64,000 nt of DNA from Trissonchulus latispiculum. Taxonomy: Eukaryota > Nematoda > Enoplea > Enoplida > Ironidae. The notes under the pieces are model-generated. The model was not told where the DNA came from, searched no databases, and was given only the letters and a program-made list of their open reading frames with translations. The position numbers and the translations under genes were made by a program. The stretch lies in the NCBI GenBank assembly GCA_030248195.1, contig JASAND010020129.1:62001-126000 (forward strand), written 5' to 3'. Below, piece after piece: positions 11,890 to 25,600 of this stretch; within the stretch, counting starts at the first letter, position 1, and each line of letters opens with the position of its first letter.

Positions 11890-13320
11890 AAACTAGCTTG
11901 TAATCTCAAATTACGCACTAAATCATACAGTACCTATTTTGGGGAGAACGCACCAGATTTCCACCCTCCGTCCGACAAAAAGGCTGCCCAGATATAAACA
12001 TTGCTACCGCTTTTTCATCATCCGTAACGTTGGGTTGCGTAGCGTCTTTCATAATTCTAATAACTTAGAGTTTCCACAATTTTTCGATGGATAGACCTGT
12101 TGGTTGTAAACAACTATCTGGAGGTTTTGTAAATGTTATCGAATCGTAGTGACTGAACAACCCGTCAATGCAAGTGTGGTGAAGATATTGGCTCGCTGTG
12201 ACTTAGCATCAGGAATTCTCCCAGTCTGTATCCAACCGAATTCCGAGGACAAAGGGTACAAGCCATTCTGCCGTTCTATTTTTCCGCTTTCCGCCTTTCC
12301 ATAATAGTCGCTGCTAACGAGAAGGCAGATAGTATTTATGTGAAAATTTTTATGTCTGAAATAAAGAATTGTTGTTCTTTGTTCCTGGTAAAATTTATCA
12401 GGAATCTCGATTTCGCACACACTTCGCGAACCAACTCTCTTTATCGCAGTCTGGTGCTAAATTCTACATTTCTACACAATATAAGGACATACCAGTGTGG
12501 AATATTTCCTTGATTTCTATCTTAAATTGTTGAAAAGTGAGTGTCAACTTGACAAACACTCAAAGTAGATTAAAATAGATTCTCTTCTGTGTAATGTCCA
12601 AGGCCGGACACAGCTAATATATATATATATTTAAACTCTCCAAATTTGGCCACGTATTCAGTTAGTTGCCCCTCTTTTTCTGGGTTTGTGCCTGGCGGCA
12701 CTCGTATCTTTTGGGAGGACAATTTGTTTACTCTTTGGTAATTTTGAGAGGATTTACCTCAAATTTTGTTTACTATTGTTCTTGCTTATTTTGCGGATTG
12801 TTTTGAAATTTATTTAACGGTTAGTTTTCTCCTGTTGTCTTAAAAAAATAATATTATACTGGTGCTTGGTGTAAATTTGCTACGTTTATAACTTTACGAT
12901 TTGTATTATTTTTTCAATAAACTCGCGACACCTAAGTTTTGGACTGTCGTCGCCTTTTTCAGTCGGCTAAGTTAACCGGTAGATAGGGTCAAATATGAGC
13001 ACACTCGCGAACCTGAAATCTTAGTACAATTACTCTTTTTTGAGTTTTGATGTCGTAAAAGTCTACACCAGGATGTTAGCAATATGATAGTTGGCACTAT
13101 GTTGCCACTATGTCAGCTCAAATCTATTGCAAACTATGTAGAAGTGTGGTAGCATAGTGCAAAGTTTTGGGCTGGCTGACCCACCTGTAGCTCAGCTAGC
13201 GGTCAACGTGCTAAAAGAAGTCAAGCTTGAATGAAGTTAATCTTAACTCTGCTCTTCTCTACTCTACCCTGATCTGCTGCTCTTTCGCCAGAAGGCTCCT
13301 GCCTACTGACAGTTTCAACA
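11890..13320. other. No gene seen; possible decayed LTR at 12,590-13,010
   Basis: 12,590-13,010 has an A+T box, pyrimidine-rich sequence and an AATAAA about 40 bases before a short G+C-rich stretch, an arrangement that would suit a solo LTR. No second copy is present to prove it. Confidence 0.3.
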
Positions 13321-13326
13321 CAGACT

Positions 13327-13332
13327 TTTATT
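13327..13332 (-). terminator. Poly(A) signal of the Cys-loop channel gene
   Basis: AATAAA on the minus strand, 27 bases downstream of the TAA that ends the last coding exon. Confidence 0.7.
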
Positions 13333-13358
13333 ATGCAACCTGCACAGGTGGGAAACAT

Positions 13359-13633
13359 TTAACTTTCAACAATGGCATAGGGATCGTGTCTGGCGTAGCT
13401 GACCCAATAGGCCAGATTGAAAATCAGGAACATGGCCGGAAAGGCCCTTCTGGCAATCTGGTCCACAAATTCGCCAGTCAATTCGCCCTGCTTCTTTTTC
13501 TGGGTTAAGTGATCCAGCTTTCGAGGTCCGTACATGCTGATGTTCCGTTTGAGCATAACTCGAGGAGCTTTGGGAGAGGAGCCCTGAGAGTTTATTATTG
13601 TTGGCGATGAGTTCATCGGGCGCTGTCGCAAGT
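13359..13633 (-). CDS. Channel exon 7: end of cytoplasmic loop, M4, stop
   Basis: The acceptor TTGCAG sits at 13,634-13,639. The exon ends the M3-M4 loop (basic, [11 protein letters not shown]) and encodes M4 as [16 protein letters not shown], followed by a short extracellular tail ending IVES. Its two first bases complete the split Asp codon from exon 6. Poly(A) signal lies 27 bases on. Confidence 0.9.
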
Positions 13634-16600
13634 CTGCAATTAATAGCACAGAAAATATGCTGGAACAAATTATTGCCAAAAAATGTGTAAAAGTTAATTA
13701 AAATTGAATATTAATGCGTCATAGCAAATAGATGTCTTAATATTTCAGAGAAGTATTTTATGTTATTGAAAGCAGTACTGATAGCACTGCTTGATAGTAT
13801 ATGTTTAATTTAATTAGTATAAGGTCAAGAAGTACTGAACTAAGACAAAACCTTAGTCCCAAACAAAAGAGAGCTAATGGTCAACTGTTTTTTCTCGTGA
13901 TGGACTTTCCAAGAATGCGTGGCGTACTAACTCTTTAGACTTTAGAAAAGGAGTGAGTTAGGGTTAACATTAGTTTATCCTTTCTTCCAAAAGCGCTTAT
14001 TTACGGCAGGCGCACGACTGACGTTTTTCATTAACTATGATTAAGAAAACTTTACAGCCCTCAGAGATTTGTCTGCCAGTCCGCGTTTACTTCAGTTTCT
14101 TGCTGCATACATTTGTAAATTAAAGAAGAAAAAGGATTCAAGTGCTCTTCAGTTCAGCGACAACTTTTTTTTTTTTTTTTAGTTCGCCCCACTCCAGTTA
14201 GCTCACGCCGGTTAGGAGTGGTGTCAGTACTGCACGAATTTGATTATTTTTGACTGGGGAGGGGAACTGACACCGACTAATTGCCTTCGCAATTAACCGA
14301 GGCGTTTGACAAGGCCGGCGATGTGCCTATTGCTGCTTATGCAATAAGCCCACCGCGGCAGCTCCACCTTAAGGCGGCCACCCCTTGGAATCTCGGTGAA
14401 TTGCCAGCAGGGGGGATAGTAGAAATTGGGTGCTAGAGCTTATTTTTTCCAAACTCTAGACTTGACATGATCCTCCACTTTATAGCGCAGCAGTACGAAA
14501 CCACTGCGCTAACGGAGGCTCCAGCGACAACTTCGCGCGCGAGTTAAAAGAGTAGAGTTAAAAATTTTTAATTAGTTTAACCCTGCACGCGAGTTAAAAT
14601 GAACTGTTTAACTCTTTTATCCCTGTGCGCGAAAAGGATTGAGTTAATTTTAACCCTTTTAACTCACTTAACTCCCTCCGCGAAAAGACCCTAAGAGGAA
14701 AAGCCAGTACCATTCAATTCGCCACTGTCCTGATCGTCGACTGTCATCGCAGCCACTGTGGCGCCGTAACCGGGATTTTCAATCGGATGGTAGCTGGTGC
14801 GTCGAAGAATGTCGGCTGTGGACAATCTTGAGGCGGTGGAATTTAGTCGACTTTTCGTGCATCTGGCCATCTGAGCTGCCTTGTCCATATAGCCTACCAC
14901 GGCCAGCTCTACCAGTGATGCAAAGATGAAACCGATACAGGCGAACAACCAGACATCCATTGCCTAGAATGTCGATTAATTACAAGACAAACATTAATTG
15001 TATAGTTAATTAAATTTAATTTAATTGCCTAGCTAATTAAATTTAATTGCCTAGTTAATTTAGGTGGTGATTCCTTTTGGGCACATATTGTTGGTTAGCG
15101 GCGCAAATCAAGATGAAATTTGACGAAACTTTCCGAAATACGTTCTTTCAAGAGTACGTAATGATAAGAGTATGACAAGCGTCACACTCTATGCAGTGAA
15201 GGCCAAAACTATGCGCGCTATCGGCTGACCCCCCCCCCACGAATTGACCCTCTCTCACACCACCCCTATATGGGTACGTGGTCCAAACGCTCACTGCTTT
15301 TGCATAATTACACGTTGAAATTAATAGCGGCCCAATTTGGGGAGGGGGCTTAAGGGGGAGGGCAGGGGCGCACCCAGGATTTTGAAAAGGGGGGGGTCGA
15401 GCCGGAAAAATTTTTTGCCTTCGCCTGACACGTTTACGCTGGGGGGGGGGGTGGTGGCGGCCAGAGTGAAACCGGGTCACCGGGTCACCGGGTCAGTTCG
15501 GGTCACTATATGGACCGGGTCACCGGGTCACCGGGTCACGAGCTCTGACCCGGTCTTGACCCGGTATTTTCGATTGGGGAATTTTTTACTGCTATAGCGT
15601 ATTTTTCAGAGTTTTTACCAGTTTTCACCAACTGAAAACTTCAATAAGCACTGAAAATCTAGCAAGCAGTAGAAATATTTTTAACTTAATCGTGTAGTTT
15701 TTTTAAATGTGTGTCGCTGTAGTGTCCTCATAATATTTGTAATGTCCTGTCGAGCTTAGATCTAGGTTAGAAACTACAATGATTGCGTTGAATCTCAACT
15801 AGGAAATATAAATTATTTCATGGGAGTCTTAAATTTTTATTTTAAAATCTAAAATTCTCCATGCTCCAGCTACTGTAAGTGATTTTCGCAGCTGCTATCA
15901 TTTTTGGAAGGAGGGGTCAGACTGTGTGTTTGAAATGTCGGTACGAAAGAAAACCTCGGCAAAACAAGGTTTACAGAGTCTGAGGTTTGCTTTGCATTTT
16001 TCTAATTGTTATGGCTTACGATCTTTAGGAACAAATTGAGTTGGGATTGTTTGTTGTGATTGTTTTTATTTATAGAATATGTTGACTGAATCCTAGCCAT
16101 TAGCAAAATATTTTCAAAGAATGTCCGCTGAGTGAAACCATCAACAATGCAACTACATAAAATATTTTCTAAAATAATGATAAAACACAAAAGTGCTAAT
16201 CGTAAGCTCTATGATTAAAATTCGATGAAGTAATGACTGCCGAAGTATATATTTTGTTCGAATTTGTTTGATTCAAAAAGCTATGTAGTTTACTTCACAT
16301 CACATTGAGTGCGATCTCGTTCAAATTTTTCCGGCTTACTTACAATATTTACTTTTCAATTTTACTACTTTAAGGAAAACGAAAATCTTGCCCGACTTCT
16401 TATTTTAGACGCCAAAAATGTCCAAAAAGGTGAAAAAACACTCATCACACCCCGATATAGGTAATTTTAATTTTTCCAAGCTTAAACCTGAATTTTCAAA
16501 AATACCGGGTCACCGGGTCACCGGGTCAGGGGTCGACCGGGTCACCGGGTCAGCAAATAGTGACCCGGTTTCATTTCTGGTGGCGGCGAAGTTTTCAACA

Positions 16601-19600
16601 AAGAGTTCGTTTTGGGAGCCACAAAAATGACGAAATTTAGGAGTCGTCGCCAGCCAACGCGGGGGGTCTGGGGGGCGGAGCCCCCCCGAAGTTGAGAAAA
16701 TTTTTGAAATTTTGAAAAAAAGCCGTAATGGAAATCTTTAAAAATATTTCAATAAAAGTTGAGAAATTCTTTGACATAATGGCAAAATTTGTATTGGAAA
16801 GCTTGAAAAGATTTGAATAAAAAGCTCTGCGAGGCGCATTGTTAAAATTTTAAATTGTTAAATTCGATATAGAACTGGGGTTTTTTTACTGGGGAGGGGG
16901 GGGGTGCCCCCCCCACTTTTTGGGTCCCCCCCCACTTTTTTGGGCTTCCCCCCACTCACCCTAAAGTGCCCAGAAATTGCCAAATTTTTAGGATTTTTGG
17001 TCAAAATTTTCAAAAATTTTCCGGCTTCGCCGGCATTTTTTGGTCGAAAATCGTCTATTTTGGTGCCAAAACGTAATTTTTGTGCACTTTTATGCTTGGT
17101 TATAGCAGTATATGTAGAAAACAGGCTTTTTATACTGTATTCTTCGCATTTTTAGCTCATTTTATTCCCCCCCCCCACTTTTGGACCTCTCCCCCCACTT
17201 ATTTTTGTCTAAAAAAACCCCAGTAGAATAGTGCCGCAGGCGCGAAAACTTAAAAAATACGACGTAGAAAAGCAGGCACGCATTTTTTTTGAAACAGAAA
17301 TAGAAAAGTACCGCAGGAACGGAAATTCAGTAAAATGGAGATAAGAAAGCGCCGCAGGCAAGAAAAATTGAGGTAAAAAAGCGCCGCAGGTTCCAAAACG
17401 TTATAAACGTTAATACATATATAATAGCGCCGCAGGCGAGAAAAATTTTTAAATTCAGTTAGAAAATCGCCGCAGGCTCGAAAAATTTTGAAAATTCAGT
17501 TAGAAAAGCGCCGCAGGCGAGAAAAATTTTAAAAGTGGAGACAGAAAAGCGCCGCAGGCGCGAAAAATTTTCATAATTTTTATTTTTATGCACTAAAAAT
17601 AGCTCAATTTTTGCTTTCTCCCCGAAAATTCCCGGGGGGGGGTCGGACAAAAAGGAGGGGGTCGGAACCCCCAAACCCCCCCCCCCCTGGGTGCGCCCAT
17701 GGGGAGGGGGTCCATTTTTGGGCCATTTTTTCGACTTTCTCCGATCTCGCTGATTTTTACATATTTTATTGTCCAAACGGTATATTTTAACGAGTTTTTA
17801 AAATTAGAGTCGTAAGTCTTACGGTTGTCGAGTAATTTCACCGCAAAGTTGAGATTTCATGTGTTAAACATAGGAAATTTAAAAAGTTGTCATTTATTCG
17901 CGTACGCCAAAAAAACCCCCGACAAACATTGATGATTCTGAACAAATTTTACATTAGAATAACGCTGAAATGTTAAACTGCGGGATCTTGAAATTAGAAT
18001 TTTAATTTAGGCCTTTAAAATTTTTGAAGGATTAAAATCTAACACGATTTTAGCATCATGTTAAATTCTAATCCAAAATTAATTAAAAATTTTAAAGGCC
18101 TAAATTAAATTTCTAATTCCAAGAAACCACAGTTTAACATTTTAGCGTTATTTTAATGTAAAATTTGTCCAGATTCATCAATGTTTGTCGGGGGGAATTT
18201 TTTGGCGCACGCGAAAAATGACAACTTTTTCCACTGCCTATGTTTAACACATGAAATGTCAACTTTGAGGTGAAATTACTCGACAACCGTAAGACTTACG
18301 ACTTTAATTTTAAAAACTCGTTAAAATATACCGTTTGGACAATAAAACATGTAAAAATCAGCGAGATCGCAGAAAGTCGAATAATTGGCCCAAAAATAGA
18401 CCCCCCTTAAGCGTGTATGTTTAACTCTTGCATGTAAAAAACATGCTAAGCGAGTGAGTGACCCCCGTTTGGAACTATGTACCCATATAGGGGCGGTGTG
18501 AGAGAGGGTCAATTCGTGGGGGGGTCAGCCGATAGCGCGCATAGCATAGTTTTGGCCTTCACTGCATAGAATGTTACGCTTGTCATACTATTATCATTAT
18601 GTACTCTTGGTTCTTTTAGCGTTCTAATACCATTCGCGCAATCCCGATTCAAAAATTCGAGATTTCCAGTCAGGGCGGTTTTTCCCAAATCCTGAAAGCT
18701 TCGCAGCCGCTATACGGTTATGATTATATTCATTCGAAAGATCTCGATGAGAGTCATATTTTTGGTTTTTAAAGCAACGTTCTAGCTTCTACCGTGAGAT
18801 ATAGCCGATTTTCTTGTTTTGGCGTCGTAAACTCGTCATTTTTGTAAAAATCAAATAATCCATCATTTCTTGAACTGTGCAAGCCGTAAAATCAAATTAA
18901 GGGTATCGATCTGAAGGTCTCGTAGGGGCAAATTATCCGACGCATGATCGTCTTCCAACAGCTATCCCGCAGGCTGCTATCATAAAAATGTAGTTTTTGC
19001 AAAAACACGACCAATTTTTTCCAAAGATTGTGGAGCATTCACCATGCAAGCTGGAGGGCTGCTACTTAACAAATGTGTTCTACACAAATATACACAGGGA
19101 CATGTTTTTAGTTGCTCCGATTACTGCTTTCTAGCTAAAGTAATCGCATGACAAATTTGGAAAAAGTAGGCAAAATACAGGTTACACATTTCAGCTTATT
19201 TCTCCATAAAGAATAGCGATTTCACAATAAATTAAAAAATCGTCCGCAGCTATTTAATGGAGGTATCGAATGCTATAACCGATGTCTCGAAAAAAAATTT
19301 ACTTGAGTCTGCAAAAAATCTGGAAAATTATACTTCTTCTAAAATGTGTTAAAACTATTTTAGAAACGCAACATTAGTTTCATGGCATGCATTAAAAGGA
19401 GAAAATGTCAGGCTACATTTTGATATAAAAATGGCTTCTTAACTCCAAGTAATGAATGAGTAATGATGGTGCAAACTTTATGTGACCAAAGGGAATCACC
19501 ACCTTAATGATAACAAGCGAAGTGGCATGAATGGGTTGCCGCTGTCATTCTTCCTCTTATAAAACAAGAAATTTTCCCTATCCAGTACCACGAAATCCGT

Positions 19601-22600
19601 AAATTTTCCGGAAATCTCTATTTCAGTTTCGAAATCAGCGCCATCGATTTAGTCTAAGACCAAGTTTTGAGAAATCGGAGACAAAAATTTTCTGGTCCAA
19701 AATCCGGGTTTTCGGGAATTATCGGATTTTCAGTTTTTAGGCCATAACTTTCGCTAGGCGCATTTCCGGAAAACGTCTCAAGATGGAAAGTTGTTCAGCT
19801 CCACGTGCTCTTTCATTTGAGTACCATATCGACCACTTTCGGAAAAAAATTTTCAAACTCCGGAATTTTCCGGGTCCAGTATCTCGAAATCCGTAAATTT
19901 TCCGGAAATTTCGATTACTGTTTCAAAATTAGCATGGTCGAATTACCCTATGACCAACTTTTGAGCGAAATCGGAGACAAAAAATTTTTACGTTTCCCTT
20001 GGTCCCCCCTTACCATTCTAAAAAATTCCGGGTACCGCCATTTCCGGAATCCTGGAAGTACCGAACTGCCCGCGCTTCCGGGAGCACTTTAGGTCATCAC
20101 CAACTCCCCCTGAAAATTTCAGCCGGATCGGTCCAGCCAATCAAAAGTTAGAGGGGGGGGACACATGCGGCAAGAAATAATAATAACGGACATACTCAAC
20201 ATAAAGGGTTGCCTTTTTGTGAAAAAGCGGCAACCCAATTAATGTATAGTCATGAAAGAAAGTGTGTGCCTGTTTTTAACTGCTTTAACTTTAACTTTAG
20301 AAAGAAGTTAGCCAATAATGTCGCCGCTAGGGGAGCTCGAACCCACGGTCTTCTGCTTAACTCATTTACAGTCTAACCAACTGAGCCACAGGAGCTTCCA
20401 TCTCCATGGCATGAGCTGAAACCGAAATTTAAATCCCTTTCAACTATTAAGCAATGGTTGCTGCAGCGAACATTATCATACCTTGTCCACGGCGGATTAA
20501 AATTGTAACCGTGACCATAATAAATACATTTATTTCTAGGTAAATATGAATAGTCAGGTTCGTGAGTGAACTTCCAGAATCGGACTTTGCGCAAATTAAC
20601 GTATAATTATTAATTAAATATTATTACTTTTTATTATTATTAATTCATTCATTAACACAGAAATGGATCGTGTATTTTCAATAACACAAACTTAAATTAA
20701 ACAAATTCGCACAAAACTAAGAAGCCCATTTAAAGGCTAACCTTGACATAGCTAACTTTCGGCAGAGACCTTGAGATACTGCCGAACTGAATTGATAAGG
20801 CCATAAGTGAACTGACTGATAACGTTATCCGGGCCGGGAGGGCTTTCGTGTCCAGCCAAAAGGATATCCAGCTGACACAAACGGAGGTGGCCGTTGGAAG
20901 ATAGCACTGGAGCAGATAAAAGCCGTAGGACCGGCGAAAATAAAATGCCACCTCAAGCTGGTCCCAGAGCCCCGGGGCGTATTGAAAAACGTAGCGTTTG
21001 TTTCTGAAATAAACAGAAAATAATGCAGAAGGCGGTGTTAATACACCATGCGGTGGGGCTTAAATCGGAAAAAGCCTGAATAAATTAAACTTTGTTTAGT
21101 GTAATTAATTTTATTATTTTAGGTCTATATCTCTAAACTGGGATTCCAATTGGTGGTGGGCAGGAAATGTGGCTTAGGCTGGTTGGCTGGCGACGAGTCC
21201 GAATTTGAATTTTTTGTACATATGCCCCACTTTAATTGGATGTACACCGGTTAGGAGTAGTGTCAGCTTTAATAATTTAAAACTTTATCTGAGAGAAGGG
21301 TGCTTAGCTGACATTGAATAATTTGCTCGCGGAGTATGTGAAATATAAGTTATCCAAGTGAATTCTGACAAGTTGATAATAAACTTTATAAGGTTATAAA
21401 GCAGTTCAGTAGATCTAGCTCAGTGCCTCAGTGGCAAAATTCCCGGCGTCAGTTCATTTAACTTCGTTGTTCGAAAATTCTTCATTCCTGGTTTCAACCT
21501 TTCACAATCTCTCAAACTTTGACTTAACTACCTTTATACTTTTTTCACATGCCTCCTTTCTCATCTCTGGGTCGACTGTCAGCGAAACTAGCATGTACAT
21601 AATAATAACATAGCAACAAGAAGCAGAGTTGTATGCGGGCCGCGGGAACCCGCGGGTACCCGCGGGGCGGGGCGGGCCGAATTTTACTACCCGCGCGGGC
21701 CGCGCGGGCCGATGCGGGCCGATTTTAGGCGACTTTCCTGGGCTAATTTTGCTTTCTAGAAATTTCATACATTCCAAATCATATACAAAAGGAGGCAATA
21801 TTTCCGATTTTTAAAGACTATTTGACTTCGTTATACCATTCGATACCGTCTGTATGCACTAACATACTCAGTTGGCATTATCAGCGGATCGAGTATATAT
21901 TAACCTTATGTGTATGACTTAAGTATTATTGTTTTTGCACATAAATATAAATCCATGATAACGTCTTAATGAAGTTCCACAGCAAAATAGGTCTTATCTC
22001 GATTACCCTCCACCACCACTCAAAATCCTTAAAGCTTGACCAAATGATCTAAGATTTGGTATGGATATGTTTTCGACTACGCTGACTTTAAATAGAGCAA
22101 AATTTTTTGATTTCGCGAAATTAGAATTTTTTTCGATTTCTAAGGGGGGGACCAAGGTAAATCGAAAAATTTTTGTCTTCGAAAGTTCTTTAGGAGTTTT
22201 CGGGGTCGTAGAACACGAATCTGAAGTCCGTTTTTCGATTCAGCTTTTCGATAGCTTAATAAAAGCTAAAGTTTTAAGCTTAAATTGCAAGCTTATGCTA
22301 AGCTAACGAAAAGTTGAATCGAAAAACAGACTTCAAATTCGAGTTCTACGACACCGAAAACCTCTATATGCTACTTTTCAGCAAAATCGAAGTCAAAAAA
22401 TTTTTCGGGTTTCCTTGGTCCCCCCTTAGAAATCGAAAAAATTGAATTTTGCGAAATCGAAAAATTTTGCAATATTTGAACTCATCATAGTCAAAACATA
22501 CCCATACCACATTTTAGCTCATTTGGTTAAGTTTTAAGGATTTTGAGTGGTGGGGGGTAATCGAGATAAGACCCCAGGGCGTTATGGAGAAAACTGTCTG

Positions 22601-25600
22601 TGTTTGCTAAGGCGCCGCCGCTTTCAAAACCAATTTTCATTTTTCATACAATTAACAGGTGGTTAGTTAAAGCTCGTTAAGTGCTGATACTCGCTGTCAA
22701 GAATATGTATGCGACAAACATTTGAAGAAATGAGCAAAATCCCTGCCCAAAAAATTTTTCATGGTGTACCCTTTAGTTAAGGGAAGCTAAGCTTTTGTTC
22801 CCACATTAAGAACAGTTAATTGGTAGACAACTAAGTTGAAATCAGACCCACAGAAAAATTAAAGGGATCCGGAAGTATCTTTCAAAATACATCAGTTTTG
22901 ATGCTCAGGAACTACATAGGTAGTAACTTTTACGTGCGGGTACCTGCGGGCCGGATTGCGCGTGTGCGGGCCGCGGGCCGGAGTGTTGCGGGCCGCGGTC
23001 ATAAGGTGCGGGCTGCGGGCCGGGCGCGGGCCGGAAAAATCGGCCCGCATACAACTCTGGCAAGAAGTGAACTAAGGGCCTTTTCGCGCGCGAGTTAAAA
23101 GAGTAGAGTTGAAAGTTATAACTTCTTTAACTCAGCTAGCTAGTTACAATGAACTGTTTAATTCTTTTAGCCCTGTGCGCGAAACAAATTGAGTTAATTT
23201 TAACTCTTTTAACCCGTTTAACTCGCTGCACGAAAAGGCCCTAAGAGTCTTTTCAAGAAAGAGCAGCAGAATAGAGCTAAATTTGCGATTGTAACTCGTT
23301 TAGCGCCACCCAAGCAAAAACTTCACCTGTTACAGTTATTTCATGAAAAGGATAGAGTTAAATTAACTCGCTTAGTTCTGCTTTCTTTTCTGAAAGGCCT
23401 GAAGAGGCGGATATATTTCTTATTCTTCATTTCCACAAACAATTTAAGCTTGCCTGTATGTTAGCAACAAGAATTCAGGTAGTCTAAGATCTTCCTCGTT
23501 GATTACAACAATTGGCAAATCCGGTTTCCATTTGAGGCGAACCTAAAGTCAAGGAATAATTTTTTGTTGGATAATACTAATAGCACTAACTAATAGCTGC
23601 AGAATGTTCTACATTTTATTTTACAATCCATCTCCTCGTTTTATTTGAGCCCCATTTTTGGACTTCTTAGGATTTCATATTTGAAAAGTTTGTTATTTAA
23701 AAAGTTCTATTAAAAATTTGTTAGTAAAAAGTATTAGTAAATAGTAAACAAACTCGACCTTTGCATTATTGAATGAGTAGCTTTCAAGCACCAGTGAGCA
23801 CGTTTGAACATCCATAGGAAAGTAGGATAGGTCCATTCTACATGGAGCTTCCACCTGAAAAAAGGTTAAGTAAATGTTAAAGGTAAAGTTGAATAAAAGT
23901 TAAAATTTGTCGACTTTGTCGAAAATTTGACGAAAATTTTAAAACAAAAAATATTAAATGTGGACACCGACATCCTCACTCCCAAAGTTATCCTGTTAGA
24001 ATGGTCTCCATGAATGCATTCCAACTGCAGTCTCGCTTTGTAGTTAAGCTTGATCCGGTCTCTCCACCACTTGTTTAAAGCCTGTATGTTTAACACATCT
24101 ATTTGTGAGGTATATAAATAATACTTGGCGCCTCGGTGGCAACAGTGTCACCGGTGCTAATTTAAGAGATGGGTAAATAGTAGCCAACTTAGTTTATGTT
24201 GGACTTTTAATGCTTAAGGAAATGATGCTACGGGATTTAAGCATACATTTATAATGTGGGTAATAGCGTCCCCGCAATCACCCCCTTTCCAAGTCCTTTC
24301 CCAATTCCCACTTTCGCTGTTTTTCCTAAAACCCGCCCAAAATCCCCCAAATTCCCCATAAATATTGTATTGCTATAATTGTTGGGAAGCCCAATGATTT
24401 TGTATTATTTTGTACGTGAAACCTCCTTTAAATATCTTGCAGTGCTAACTTTATGCTCATCTTTTGAAAATTATCTAAAATCACTTACTTTCTGAGCATA
24501 AACTTAACATTGCATGTATTTTCAATTCTTGTTGGCTTAGAAAAGATAGACCCTCCCGTTCCCAACGCATAACAAAATTCTCCTTTGACGCTTACGTCAT
24601 CCTTTAGTGAGTTGGGAGTTTTTCAAGTTCGCGAGCAGTCGGTCCCAAGAGTTGGGGGCCCCACCCATTGCTATTCTACACCTAAAAGCGTAAGTTCTTT
24701 GTTTCCTTTTCTCCTTTAAAAATTAATCTAAATTCACCCTTGCTAATCCCTTTTCTTAACCCTAACTTTTCTCAATTTCACTTTCGTCTAACTCCTAACT
24801 CTCCCCTCCCTTTCCCCTTCCTGTTTTGCGGGGTTGCCCCCGTCCCCCGGGTCTATTTTTACTAGCTAATTTCCCTCCCCCATTTGTGTTGTTTTCCTAC
24901 CCTTTCCCCATCTATTTGCTGGTTCCCTCCCCCTCTGATTATATCCCCTTCTGTGCTCTGTATTTCTGTCTGTATTGCGGGTAGCCCGCTGTATTCCCTG
25001 TCCCCTCCGGGTGCCCGGAAGGTACTTTTATTGTTGTCTTTGCCCTGTCAATCTCCTAATAAATTAACCAGTTGCCTTTCTGCTTACTTAATTAATTCTA
25101 TTTATTAATTTTTAACTAGTTTGATCTCGTTTATTAGCTAGGTAGCGCTCCGGGAGTAGCGCGGAGTTCGTCCCTAATTGAGTTTAAAGTTTGTGTGCGT
25201 GTCCCCCATTTTGTCTGGCGCCCCGTTGGCGTCCCCAAAATTGTCTGTCCCCCTTGGCGAGGCAAGTCGGTGGATAAGAGCCGCCTGGACTAAAGATCTC
25301 CACCCGCAGTCGCCTGTCAGCGTTCATTGCGCGCAGTTCTACGTAAAAATTGGTGTGTGAGCTCAGCGGTTAAATTCCCTAGCTCTACCCAATATTTTAC
25401 ACATTAACACGGGGTCCGACTATGGGGGCCTACCCCTACCTCGGCAAGGGTACCTACCTACCCCTGAAAAATTCTAAAATTTTAAAGCTGTCTACCCCGA
25501 AATTAGTAAAAATTGCGAATTTTTAACGTACTTTACCAGAAATTAGTAAAAATGACAATTTTTAGCGATTTTCAAGAAATGTGTTGAAAAAATCGCTAAA

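Larger units (their letters stand above)
15363..17701. mobile_element. Non-autonomous hAT element (outer)
   Basis: The terminal inverted repeats are CAGGGGCGCACCCAGG at the left and the complement of CATGGGCGCACCCAGG at the right. It is flanked by GGGGAGGG (15,355-15,362 and about 17,701-17,708), an 8-bp duplication as expected for hAT, though in a G-run. It contains a second hAT, a small TIR element and a GCGCCGCAGG minisatellite. No transposase reading frame survives. Confidence 0.75.
15150..18610. mobile_element. Foldback element interrupted by nested hAT elements
   Basis: The left arm (15,150-15,362) and the long right arm (17,702-18,610) belong to one inverted-repeat element. Both ends carry AAGAGTAC(G/A)TAAT, the GAGTATGACAAGC hairpin and the GCGCGCTATCGGCTGACCCC block. 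The middle of the folded unit is a second palindrome (17,800-18,310), centred near 18,040. Removing 15,363-17,701 rejoins CTTAAGGGGGAGGG to GGTCCATTTTTGGGCC, which matches the inverted copy at 18,385-18,412. Confidence 0.8.

Noticed and set aside
12136..12420. Open frame of 94 codons on the minus strand
   Set aside because: No recognisable domain, no splice signals and ordinary intergenic composition.
17220..17575. CRISPR-like array of regular repeats
   Set aside because: Unit lengths vary, spacers are A/T-rich variants of one another, and the context is a eukaryotic hAT element.
24884..25360. Pyrimidine-rich open frames on the plus strand
   Set aside because: The translation is Pro/Ser/Leu from CT-rich DNA inside an intron of the channel gene; low complexity explains it.
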